Assembly: GCA_030544215.1 (NCBI GenBank)
Contig: JARZZO010000013.1
Span: forward strand, 46,085,196-46,149,195
Length of the DNA stretch: 64,000 bases
Source of the DNA: Zantedeschia hybrid cultivar
Lineage: Eukaryota > Streptophyta > Magnoliopsida > Alismatales > Araceae
Direction: 5' to 3'
Positions 23,201 to 35,557 of the stretch are shown in pieces (position 1 is the first letter of the stretch; every line of letters begins with the position of its first letter). The notes beneath the pieces are model-generated. The model was given only the letters and a program-made list of their open reading frames with translations. It ran no database searches and was not told the DNA's origin. The translations under genes and the position numbers were made by a program.

Positions 23201-26200
23201 TTCTCCACTACCAATAGTGGAGAGAGATGGGTGGTTACGACTGTTTATGGTCCACACAATGATACTCAAAGAGAATGCTTCTTTCAAGAACACTATAGAC
23301 TACATGGCCTTTTCCCAGAAGGTTGGTGTATTGTTGATGATTTTAATTGTGTTGGATACCCATGGGAGAGGTCAAATTCTCATAAATGGAAGAAAGAGAT
23401 GGTGGGGTTGAAATATCAAGGTTCGCCGGCTCAAAGAGTCGGAGCGACTCGGATCTCCCATGATCCGGTACGAGTCGGGTTGACTTGTACAAAATTGACC
23501 GAGTCACAGGGAAAAGATCTCTTAAATCGCAGCGACTCGATCGAGCCGCACCTTCTATTAGGAATCGCACCGAGTCGGCACGAGTTGATTCGGTACAGCA
23601 AACCATGGGTTGAATGAATAGATCAGAGACAGTGGAATGATAGATATGGCCATTCCTAATAGAAGGTTCACATGGTTGAATCTTCAAAGGAACAACATTC
23701 AGTCAAGGATTGACAGAATTCTTGTTTCCACAGATTGGTTACATAAATTTCTTAACGCACATATTAAGGGATTGAATAGAACTGTGTCTGATCATATCCC
23801 CTTACAGCTGTGGACAAGGGTGAAAGAAAAGAAGGCTAAATTGTTCCGATATGAGCTTATGTGGCATAGGCAAGAAGGGTTCAAGGAGATGGTCACTCAT
23901 TGGTGGAGGGAGGCACCATCGGCAGGATATGCTTCTCTTGCATTCATGACTGTGCTGAAATGGATCAGAAAATGTATCAAGCAATGGCTTAAAAATACTT
24001 CTGAGGGAGTTTCTAATGACAGACAGCAGGTCCTGAGAAATATTGAATCTCTAGAGGTTAAAAGTGATCAGAATTCTTTGACTATGGTAGAAGAACAACT
24101 TCTGAGGAAACACAATAAGCAATATAATGAAGTGTTGCTCCAGGAAGAAATCAAATGGAAACAAAGAGCTAAAGAACATTTGCTCAAAGAAGGTGACTAG
24201 AACTCAGCTTTCTTTCATGCAGTGGCTAGTGCAAAGAAAAGAGCTTTAAGAATTGAGCATATTAAGGAGGATGAGGATCCGATTGAGGATAAGAAGGGGA
24301 TCCAAGACAGGTTTGTCAGCTTTTATAAACAACTGTTTAAGGAAGACTGCGGTTGGAGACCACACATCGTTGGGGACATTATTCCAAAGATTGATGCACT
24401 TGAAGCTGATGTTCTAAGCTTGCCATTTCAGGAAAAGGAAATTAAGGAGTCTGTTTTCAATATGAACCCTAATAAATCACCAGGGTCCGATGGTTTTTCA
24501 TTAGGGTTTTATCAATTCTTTAGGATTTGATCAAGAGTGATCTTATGGCTGTGATGACAGAATTTCAAGACAAACTAGCTAATGTGAAGTGTTTTAATGC
24601 TACTTACATTGTTCTGATTCCAAAGTTAGAGGAGCTGAAAGAGTGACTGATTTTAGACCTATAAGTTTGCTGAATGGTTGTTACAAAATCATTATCAAAG
24701 TATTGGCAACTCGACTTAAGAAAGTTCTTATACACCTTGTGGGTAGGAATCAGTCGGCCTTCATGGAAGGTAGGTATATTTTGGACAATTTTATGACAGC
24801 ATATGAGGCCATTCACTATTATAAATTCAGAAACAAGCAGGGGGTGCTCTTCAAGTTAGACTTTGAGAAGGCATATGATACAATCAGTTGGCACTTGGCA
24901 GTGTGTTGAGAAAACTCTTCGGTTAACGGGTTTCAATCAGAAATGGATTGGCTGGATTATGGCTTGTATTTCTTCACTGAGGTTCTCAATTCTTGTTAAT
25001 GGAGAACCTTGTGGATTTTTCAGTAGCTCCAGAGGTTTGAGACAGGGGGATCCAATATCTCCATTGCTTTTCTTATTAGTTGGTCAGGTGCTGAGTTCTT
25101 TGTGGGATAGAGCAGCAATGTGGAATTTACTTGAAGGTTTTTACATTGGTAGGAGTAGAATTCATCTTACACACCTGCAATTTGCAGATGATACATTGAT
25201 CTTTTTAATTGACAAGGAAGATTGCTTACTTAATATGAATTATTTGATCTTATTGGTGGAAGCTATCACTGGCCTCAAGATTAATCTCCATAAATCTGAG
25301 GTTATAGGTATCGACATGCCCCAGAACAGCTTGGATAGAATTGTTGAGATTTTTGGGTTGCACTAAGGCACAATTACCTATCAAATACTTAGGCCTTCCT
25401 TTGACTGATAGTTCTTTAAGAGTAAGCAATTGGAGGGATGTAATCAAGAAGTTTGAATCCAGATTGGAGGGGTGGAAAGGAAAGTTTCTTTCAGCAGGGG
25501 GAAGATGGATACTCTCTAAGACTGTGTTGTCTTCCTTGGCAAACTATTATGTCTCCATCTTCAAAGCTCCAAAGATGATAGTGTGGAAGATAGAAGCAGC
25601 AAGGTCTTTTTTCTGGTCAGGAGGAAAAAGGGAGAAGAAAGGATTATGATTGATCAAATGGGGAAATGTTTGTAATAGCAAAGAGCAAGGTGGCGCTGGT
25701 CTTACTAAATTAGATACTTTCAATAAAGCTATGTTGGCAAAATGGCTGTGGAGGCTTGGGGAAGAATCGGACTCTTTGTGGGCAGTCATTCTTAAAGAGA
25801 AGTATTTCTTCAACAGCTGTAAGTGGGACTTAATACCATCCTCTTCTTATAATTTGTCCCCAATTTGGAGACAATTTGTAAAATCTGCAGATTTAATCTC
25901 TATGTCTGTTACTAATTACCTTGGGAATGGAGAGATTATTAGATTTTGTAAGGATAGATGGTATTCTGATGCAGTTCTGGTTGAGCAGTTTACCAACCTA
26001 TTTCTCAGAGTGTCTAATACAGAAGCTTCTGTGGCTCAGGTGCTGGATCATTTCCACAATGGTCATTGGAACCTAATATTGAGAAGGGATCTCACTGATA
26101 TTGAGTTTGAAGAACTGAGAAAAGTGCTAACAATTATAGATCAGATTTATTTATCTCACAGTGAACTGGACAGAAGACGGTGGAGATGGAACATGAATGG

Positions 26201-29200
26201 GAAAATTTCAGTTAATTCTCCGGTTGGATTGATGGAGGATGGGGGATGTAAGGTGTAGTGGAAAAGCCTGGTCTGGTCCAAACTTCTTCCAAACAAAATC
26301 AAGATTTCTTTGGAAAATTGATTGGAAGAAACTCCGTACTAGCAAAAGGATTAAAAAGATTTTCCATATTCAGGATGCCAAATGTGTGTCTTGTGCAGTT
26401 TTTGAGGAAGATCAGAATCATCTGTTTTGTTAATTAGAGTTCCTTTTTGTCCTCTGTCTTGTTTGAGAAAGTTTGCTTTGGGGTGTTTTGAGGATCCTTT
26501 GGGTGGTCTAGTGTTTGGGTTTTTCTTTTATTGTTGTAAGTTTATGATTTCTAAATGAATTGTGACTTTATGTCACTTTCCCCAAAAAAACTCAGCATCT
26601 CTGCTGGAGTCGGTGGCTCTCATACCATGTTGTGAGACTTCAATTTTCTTATCTCTTGAAAAAGAAAGAATTTTGATTTAAAAAGGATTTCTGGTATTGA
26701 AAGGAGAATTCTAGGAGTCTTGAAAACATAGTCTTCTCTTTTTTTAATATAGACTTTGAGAATTTGAAATTAGTCCTCAAGTCTAAATTTCGGATCAAGT
26801 GTGGATCCATATGCTTGACCTCTCCTCACTGACCTCGGTCAGTGTTAATTATGCCAATCATTGATTGGCAACCTTTGACTAACCGTCTATTAAGGCCCAA
26901 TAATAAGACAAACAAATTGCTTTAATGCCATGCATGCAAGGTAGATTTTTTTTGTTTAGGGATTCTACCAAGGTCCTTAAAGGATATTTAATGGATTTTA
27001 AGTTCACATGAGAACATGAGAACTCATGGTCCTCAAATGGTGCTAAGAAGATTAGTCTTTTGGACTTAATCTTCATTAGAACCCCTTAAAGGATGTCAAA
27101 TGACTCAAAGATATCCTTTGAGTATCCTTTAAAGTACATGGAACCTTTGGACAACATATCCCCTCTTCTTAGGTTCATTTAGGAGGATAAATAAACATAA
27201 AGGACATCCTCAATTAATGGGACATGAAGGCCACCACGCACTTGGGGATATTCTTTAATAATCCTCCATTCTATATGAAGGAACCAACATCCACTTATTT
27301 GTAGACGTATCCAGCTGAGTCAATACGTTTATCATTTGAGCATACATTCAATGAAAATAAACATACATTAAACAAGCAGAATTGAATATACATCAACTTT
27401 ATTTGAATCCACTTTGTTACAATACATCATTTTTTACCATTCCATTAATAGGAATGAATCAAGAAAATTGAATATTAGTCACTTTACCAATAAAAGTGAA
27501 CCACAATGTTGAAACAAATTTTTCTTAAAAGAAAAGTAGAAAGAAAAGGAGAAAGAGAGGCTGCAGTGACTAGGAAAACCCGTAGGGAGAGAGAGAGAGA
27601 GGGCCAGCGGTGAAGAGAGGAGCCACCGCTGGCCTCTCCCCCCCGGTACCCTCATTGACCCCCACCGGTGGTAGGGGGATAAAAAAAAGAAAACAGAAAA
27701 AAAGAGGAAAGAAAAAAGGAAGAAGGAAAGAAAAAAAGGAAAAAGGAGGAAGGCTTGGTCAGTCCCCCCCACCCCCCACACCGGTGGCACCCACCGATGG
27801 GGGGGGGGCACCGGTCCCTCCCCCTTCCATCTTTATCATCTCTCTCTCTCTCTCTCTCTCTCATTCCATCTTGATCCTCTCTCTCTGTCCATCTCTCCAA
27901 ACCGTACCCCCTCCCCCCTTTCTTTTTTTTTGTTTTTTTTCTGCAGTGGCACCGGTGGGGTGTGCCATCGGTCACCCCCACCCCCACCGGTGGCCACCAT
28001 AGGCCTATAAAAAGGCCCCGTCCAAGCCAAAGAAGACAGAGACGCAAAGCAAAAAAAAAGAGAGAAGAGAAGGCTCTGTTAAGAAATTTTCTGCAGAAAA
28101 AAAGAACAAGGAGAAAGGCCAAGAAAAGAAGAAGAGGGGAAGGCTCTGGAGATTCTTTTGAAGAAGAGGAAGAACAAAGAAGGAGCCTTTCTTGTGAAGT
28201 TTTCTGTGTGTGGAAAAAATGACATAAACAAGGACTCACTTATTTTTGTGATCTTGTAATTAATGTTATATGGCTCATTCATATTGGTTGAATGACCAAA
28301 ATTTCATGTTAATTAATTATGTGGCTCATTCATATTGGTTGAATGGCCAGAATTTCATGTTAATTAATTATGTGGCTCATTCATATGGGTTGAATGGCCG
28401 AAGTTTCATGTTAATTAATTATGTATGGTTCATTCATATTGGTTGAATAGCTATAATCGTAATAATTAATTGTGTGGTTCATTCCTATTGGTGGAATGGC
28501 CAATATGTTCATGATTTTTTTCTATTGGTGGATTGACTATTGTGTTTCTGGTTCACCCTTATTGGTAGAGTGACCAATAATCATGGTTCTTGGTTCATTC
28601 CTATCGGTGGAATCGCCATTAACTTTCGTGGTTCTTTTCTATTGGTGGACTGGCCATGGAGTTGTGGTTCATTCTTATTGGTAGCGTAGCCAATAAATAT
28701 GGTTCTTGAGTCATTCCTATCAGTGGAGTTGTCCATTAACTTTTGTAGTTCTTTCCTATTGATGGATTGACCATTATGCTTATGGTTCAATCTTATTGGT
28801 AGAGTTACCAGATTTTCATTGATTCATTCCTAACGATGTAATGGTCAAAAGCGATGTAATTTGATATGTGACAAAGTGAATTTGAATAAAGGTTACATAT
28901 GGTTGATGCATATCCAACTTTCTTTATTTGGTACGTGCTTAATTTCCTTTGTTTAAATGATGAATGTATGAACCAAGTTGGATATGTTTTTCAAAATAAG
29001 TGAGTTTTGGTTCATTCATATTGGCTGGAAGACCATTATGGAATATCCTCAAATGTGTAGTGGCCTTCATGTCCCATTAATTGAGGATGTCACTTATGCT
29101 CCTTTAGCCTCCCAAATGAACCTAGGAAGGGGAGATATGCTGTCCAAAGAATCTCATATCCTTTAAAAAGATACTTTAAGGATATCTTTAGTTATTTCAT

Positions 29201-32200
29201 TTATTTTAAGAGGCTCTAATGAAGATTATGTCTAAAAGACCTATCTTCTTGGTATACTTAAAGACCCTAAGTCCTCACGGGAACTCAAAGATCCTTTAAG
29301 TTTCCTTTAAGGACCCCTGTAAGTTCCCCAAATAAAAAAATCTGTCTTTCATGCATCGCCCCAAAGCAATTCATGTGTTTCATTTTATTTGTTTTATTCT
29401 TGGACTTTATTGGACGGTTAATCAAGGGTTGCCAGTCAATGACTGGCGTAGTTGACACTGACTGAGATCAGTAGGGAGAGGTCAAGCACATGGATCCACA
29501 CTTGATCTAAAATCTTAGGCTTGAGGACTAACTTCAAGTTCTCAAAGTCTACATTAAAAAAGAGAGAAGACTGTTTTTTTTAAAATCCCAAGAATCCTCT
29601 TTTAAACCAAAATTCTTTTTCAACTTAATGAATTAAAAAACGAAGTCTCACACACAACTTCATGGCCAATCCACCAATAGGAAAGAACAAAGAGAAAGGA
29701 TTATTGGTCATTCTACCAATAAGAGTGAACTACACACATAATGATCAATCCACCAGTAGGAAAGAACCACAAAAGTTAATAGCCGCTTCACCGATAGGAA
29801 TGAATCAAGAACTATGATTATTGGTCACTCTACCAATAAGAGTGAACCACCACTTTATGGACAGTCCACTAATAGGAAAGAACCACAAAAGTTAATGGCT
29901 ACTCCACCAATAGGAATAAACCAAGAACCATGATTATTGGTCACTTTATTAATAAGAGTGAATTACGAACATAATGGTCAATCCACCAACAGGAAAGAAT
30001 CATGAACACATTGGCCATTCCACTAATAGGAACGAACCACATAATTAATTGATTAAGATTATGGCCATTCAACCAATGCGAATGAACCATATATTATAAA
30101 TTAAAACTTTGGCCATTCAACCAATATGAATGAACCATGCATTATTAATTAAATAAAACTTTGGCCATTCTATCAATATGAATGAACCACACATGATTAA
30201 TTGATTAACAAAAAGAACTTTGGCCATTCAACCAATATGAATGAGCCACACATGATTAGTTAATTGAAAATCTTGGCCATTCAACTAATATGAATGAACC
30301 AAATGTACATTAAGGACAAGATCATAAAAAATAAGTGAATCTTTATTTATGTCTTTTTCCCCACGCCCAGAAATTTCACAAAGCTCCTTTGTTCTTCTCT
30401 TTTTTCTTCAGAAAATTTCAGCAGAGCCTTCCCTTCTTTTTTTTTTGCTCTGTGCTTGTGTCTTCTTTTGGCCTTGAGGGGGGTCTTTTTATAGACCCAT
30501 GGTGGCCACCGGTGGGGGTGACCAGTGGCACCCCCCCACTGGTGCCACAGCAGCAAACAAAATAAAGAAAGAAAAATGGGGGTGCAGTTGGAGGTAGAGA
30601 GAGGATAGAGATTGAAAGGGGGAGAGAGAGGATAGTGATAGAGAGAAGGGACCCCCCCCCCCCCCCCCCACACACACACACCAGTGTGTGCCACCGGTGG
30701 GGTGGGGGAGGACCCGGTGGCTCCACCGGTGTGGGGGGGAACCGATGCCTCCCCTCCTTCCTTTTTTTTCCTCTTTTCCTTTCTTTTTTTTCTTCCTCTT
30801 TCCTTTTTTTTTTTTTTTTTAATTACTGTGCTCTTTTAACACACCCCCGATAGGGTCCAATATATGGACCGGTGGGGGTGGGGGGGAGGAAGGCCAGCTG
30901 TGGCCTTTCTCCTCTCTCTCCCTCTCCCCCCAGCCGCACTTCTCTCTCTCTCTCTCTCTCTCTCTTTTCTGTCTTCTCTCTCAACCGGTCTCCCTCTCTC
31001 TCCTTTCCGGTTTTCTAGCCACCGCAGCCCCTCTTTTTCCTTTTCTTTCTATTTCTCTTTCTAAAAAAATTTGTTTCAACACATGTTAAGAGATGTAGCA
31101 GGGAAGATAATGAAAGCTTCTCTATTGGACATGAGGGCAATGACCTGATATATACTGACAGTTTCAATAGGATTCCCACATAATCCTAATGTGAATAGGA
31201 CTCATACAAGACTAATCCATGTGAAACTAGTGTCTAGTAGGACTCCAGTGTACTAATCAAAATAGTGCTACGATAGACTAATCCAAATCTAAGTAGGAAT
31301 AGGATAGTGTATTCAATATGTACATCTCTCTAGCATTTTCTTATATGCTTGCTCCTTTGTTTTGATAATATTCGTATATTTTTCATGACTGTTACTGCTT
31401 TTAACCTTGTTCTTTCTCTTTGGAAGAAAAAAAAGCATGGGCTGCTCTATCACAGTGTTCTTAAAATTGTCTCTGTGTTCATTAAGAGGTTGTATGTGTA
31501 GTAGTTCTGTTTTTGTTCATTAGATAGAAAGGAAATTTTGGTAATAAAATATTATAATCTTGCTGAGCTGGTTACTTCATTTTTGCTTTCCATTTGATGT
31601 TCTTTGACTCACTATTTGTGTGGTATGAACCCTGTGAACATTTCTTGATTATTTGATGTGAACTCTCCAATGTTTCCACTGTCATCCAAGGATTATGATA
31701 TTCTGTGACAGGTTGGTCACTGATAAAGTTTTTTATGTGTTTTTTAGAAGTGTCCTTTCTTGTGATTGTTGTTGCAACACCTTTCCTGATCCATGCATAA
31801 TGTATCTAGCTTGTGGAAGGATATATCATTTGCAAACGATATATATTCCCTCCACCCCCCTGGCAATGTCTTCGCTCTTTGGAGATGAACAGAAGATCTT
31901 CTTTTCGCAAGATAGATGGTGTATCAGTAGACTGCTAGTTGAGCTTTTCCTTATGGGCAAGTGGTGTTTGTAAATGTACATTGAAAATGTTTGCATGAAT
32001 TCACAGTTTTTTATTTGAGAATTAATTAACTATGAAAGAAGATGTGATAGAACACCGTCTTTAGGAAGATAGATGGTGTCTCCAAGGTACAATCTTCTAG
32101 TAGAAAACTTGTTTTCAGTGCTTCTTGATACTTTCTCAATAATCACAGGTCATTTCTTAATACTCCAGAATGGCAGAAACAGCCATAGCCACTTGATATT

Positions 32201-35200
32201 CCTCAATAAGCTAGAATTAGTAAATGTTTGCTGCTAGTTGGTATTTTTAACTTTGGTCTCTTTGTTTTGGATGCTTAGAACTGATTTATATCTGCCCTTT
32301 TTCTTTTCTTAACCATCCAGCAATATGCAATGAAACGTGCTATGAGCACTTTGATGCAGCAGATGACATCAGGAAATAAAGATCTAAAAAATTCAGGGTT
32401 CTCCCCCAGTTCACCTTATCCATTTCCTCCAGTCCCCTTTCCACCTCCAGCTCCCTCATCATCAGCACCTGTTACCTCCCAAATGGTCGCTACAATTGAT
32501 GTCCCTTCAGCCGAAGTGGAAGCCACAACTTCTTCTGAAGTTAGAGAGGACGCTGACAAAACAAGCGAAGGTCCAAAGAGATGTGGTATTTGTTTCATAC
32601 AAAAAACAAGTATTTTCATCTAATTTATCATGTCAAGAAATGTGCTGTGAACCCTTATTCTGCTTTTGATGTTTGTTGAATTCATTGTTCAGGATTTAAT
32701 TGCATGTACTATCAACAACCCTGCAAACACAGGCGACAAAATTAATTTTACTGTGCACATAGTCACACTCATCTTCCCAACTGATAGAATCAGTTTTTAT
32801 TATTATTTTCCTGATGGTTTTGTTTGTTTTTCATCTTATTCTCTTATCATCGATGCTTGTTCCTGTGAATAAAACATATTCAAAATACAAAATAGCTCAT
32901 AGTGTTTAATCTAGAATGCCTAGTGATAACATATTGATATCAGCATCATCAATTTAATGGTACCTTATCCATTTATGTTGGTCTTGGGCTTGGGGCCTAG
33001 AAGGTTAAATTCGAGAGATTTGAATGACTTTTCCAATGGGGGAAAACCTCTTTTTTTGTTGTGTCATAGATAGTATTCGCCAAATCTTAGCTGATGCTAG
33101 TTGGCTTATTATTGCCAAGTGAATTTCTGAAGCCTTTTCAAAGCTGATCTAAAATGTGTCCTTGTCTTCATCTTTCTCCTATTGAAAGAGGCCACTGCTT
33201 ATTTGTTTCACAAGCCTGATGAACATATTAGGATCCGACTGTCTAGTCTTTCTGTTTTGCCATGTCTGAGGTTAAATGCTGTCATCTGAATTTTTTCTGC
33301 TACTTTGTTAGTGTTTCCTTTGTCATAACCTATAGGGGATTAAAATCTGGTATTTTCCATGGAGCTTTGACCAAAAAGGCTGCACTTTACTATCCTGCAT
33401 TCCCTATAGTCTGCTTCTTGGAACGATTGTCCCTTGAGGACAACATCTGTTCTTCTGAAGCTTCACCTGGTAAAGCTTGAGATCAAATAGTGTGGTCTGT
33501 CCAAGATCCTTCCTAATAGGTTAAAGTTATTCATTCCTATGGAAGATAGCTCTCGGAGACTCCTGACTATGGACAGACTGAATAACATTATACACATCAA
33601 GAAGGCCCCCTGTGTCTTTTGTGGAGCCTTTGAGGAAGATGCTAATCATTTGTTTTGGCATTGTGGGATCATTAATGTATTGTGAAAGACTCTCTTTCAA
33701 TTTTTTCACATCCCTTGGAAGGATCAGTCTACTGTGTTAGATTTGCTTGAGTGGTGGGGTTATAATTGCCCGAGACATTCAGGAAAACAGCTGTGGAACT
33801 TATTGCTACTGGCAGTCCTTTGGAGTACATGGAATGAATGGAATTCTAGAATATTTTCTCAAAATCTCAACAGCCTGTCACATATTGGGGTTAGATCATT
33901 TAAATGGGTCTCAGAATGGGGGGGAGCAGCTGGGCTATACTCAGAGTTACAGAATTCTAATGTCATCTCAAACAGCCTACAGTGGAGATTCCTGTTCGTG
34001 TGATTATGGGCTTCCGGTCTTTTATTTTGTTTTGTGTATACCTTATTTTATCACTTTGATAAAATGAGGCTTTCATCTTGTCCTGTTGTATTGGGTTGGG
34101 TGTTTTATTCCTGCTTGCTGGCAGGACTGTTCAGTTTGGACCCCTTTCCATGGAGTCTGCTGTAACTGATCCTTATGATAGTTTTTTCTAATCAATTGTG
34201 ACCTTTTGGTCATTTTCCAAAAAAAAAAAAAAAAAAGCTCGAGATCACTTTTGAGCAGCCATTTCTTCCGTGTACCAAACATTTTCCAACATCTATCCCT
34301 TCTCACTGCATGTGATAGGCTGATTTGGGTCCTTCTGATCCTTGGGACTCTTTGTCCCCTGCACGTAAGTTTCTTTCCCCATCCTTCCACCTTTTCTTCC
34401 TCTCACCACAATCACCTTCCTTCTCATCGTTCAAAGCCTGAAGACTACCATTGAGCTTCAATTCTTCGGAAGATCTGGAAGAATTAACTTCAATACTCCT
34501 CAGGATCCCCTTTTGCTCTATCATCCTGATTTCCTTTCCTGCCTGCTTGCTTCACCATAGTGCTCTCCACATGTCCTTCTGGAAGTCTCTCCGTCCCCAG
34601 GTTGAAAGGACCATAGCAATTAACATGTATTGGCTAGAATGGGACCACCAAACCACAATCTTAGTTCTTGTGTGGCTTACATGCTTATGCTTTTACTTTT
34701 CTTGGCAGATTGCCCTATTTTGGATTTTTTGGGGACAGGCAGAGAAAGTTGGATCAATTGATAATATTTTTCATAAGAGCCTATGTGATAACTATACAGT
34801 CTGGAATCACCTGTGAAATTTGTATCACAAAAACTAGTGCCATGGAGGTGGCAGCACCATTTCTACTGCCAACAACTCAAAGAAATCAAAATAGATTTAT
34901 CGAGCCCATTTGCCTCCCCCACCCCCCCCCCCCCCCCCGCCCAAAAAAAAAAAAACACACACACACACACGCACACACACAAAAGGTTTTTGCCGCCTAT
35001 TTTGCTGTATTTTTAATTATCTTTATATTCCTTTGATGAAATTTGACAACCCATGTTAAAAATCATAAAGTTCTTTAATTTTATCTGTGGTTCCTTTTTG
35101 GCAGTGTTTTACTATTACATGTATATCTTTACAGCTTTTGTAGATGTTTCTCCTGAAGAGATTTCACAGGAGGATCCTTCAGCATACTCGAGCGTATCAG

Positions 35201-35524
35201 AAAAAGATAGCTCTAAAGAGGTCATTGACTCCGTAAATGAAGTGAGTATCTGATATTGAAAAATATTTGGGTTTGTGACAAAGGACGCACTACAAGAATC
35301 TGGTATATGCAGAATGCTGCCTGTGAAATGTGTATATGTTAGAAAACCCGTGTATAAGCACTGTATGCATATTTCGTAAAGATCTTCCTAACATCGGTCT
35401 ACTGTCACCCACATCACAGGACATTATCAGAATCTCTCTGCAAATTAAATTCTCATGTCAAAAAATTATGATTGACTAGTATGAAGAACATTCTCACTTT
35501 TTATTGATGGCACAGTATGTGGTC

Positions 35525-35557
<33 letters not shown>

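Larger units (their letters stand above)
20870..26590 (+). mobile_element. Plus-strand L1-type LINE, nearly full length
   Basis: ORF1 (about 20990-22880), then ORF2 with endonuclease (22940), RT and zf-RVT (to about 26434), a T-rich 3' UTR and a short A-tract ending 26590. The frames are interrupted in several places, and a 194-bp insertion lies in the endonuclease. The 5' end and target duplication were not located. It is followed by 40 bp of Copia primer-site-like sequence. Confidence 0.85.
27507..29652 (+). repeat. Solo LTR copy C (2,146 bp) inserted in copy B, sense orientation
   Basis: Starts TGTTGAAACAAAT and ends AAGTCTCACA. The target duplication CACAA lies at 27502-27506 and 29653-29657. 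It is the only member of this LTR family pointing in the same direction as TIC40. A TATA box at 28004-28013 is flanked by GGCC arms. About a dozen copies of a degenerate subrepeat lie at 28260-28830. Confidence 0.88.
26631..31081 (-). repeat. Solo LTR copy B (about 2,300 bp), itself split by copy C
   Basis: Starts TGTGAGACTTC and ends GTTTCAACA on the plus strand; sense is minus. The 5-bp duplication CATGT lies at 26626-26630 and 31082-31086. No internal region follows, so it is a solo LTR left by recombination. Own sequence is 26631-27506 plus 29658-31081. TATA on the minus strand at 30493-30485 (GGGTC arms). A poly-C/CA tract lies at 30651-30682. Confidence 0.85.

Noticed and set aside
26591..26640. 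Primer-binding site next to LTR copy B, implying a full element
   Set aside because: The CATGT duplication flanks copy B exactly, so it is a solo LTR. The primer-site-like sequence is pre-existing and joins the Copia-like LTR at 31083.
27479..28282. ORFs up to 195 codons in LTR copy C
   Set aside because: Simple-sequence and TATA-region translation products with no conserved frame among LTR copies.
28260..30300. CRISPR-like array of spaced repeats
   Set aside because: The units are degenerate, variable in length, in both orientations across nested LTRs, and in plant DNA. They are LTR subrepeats.
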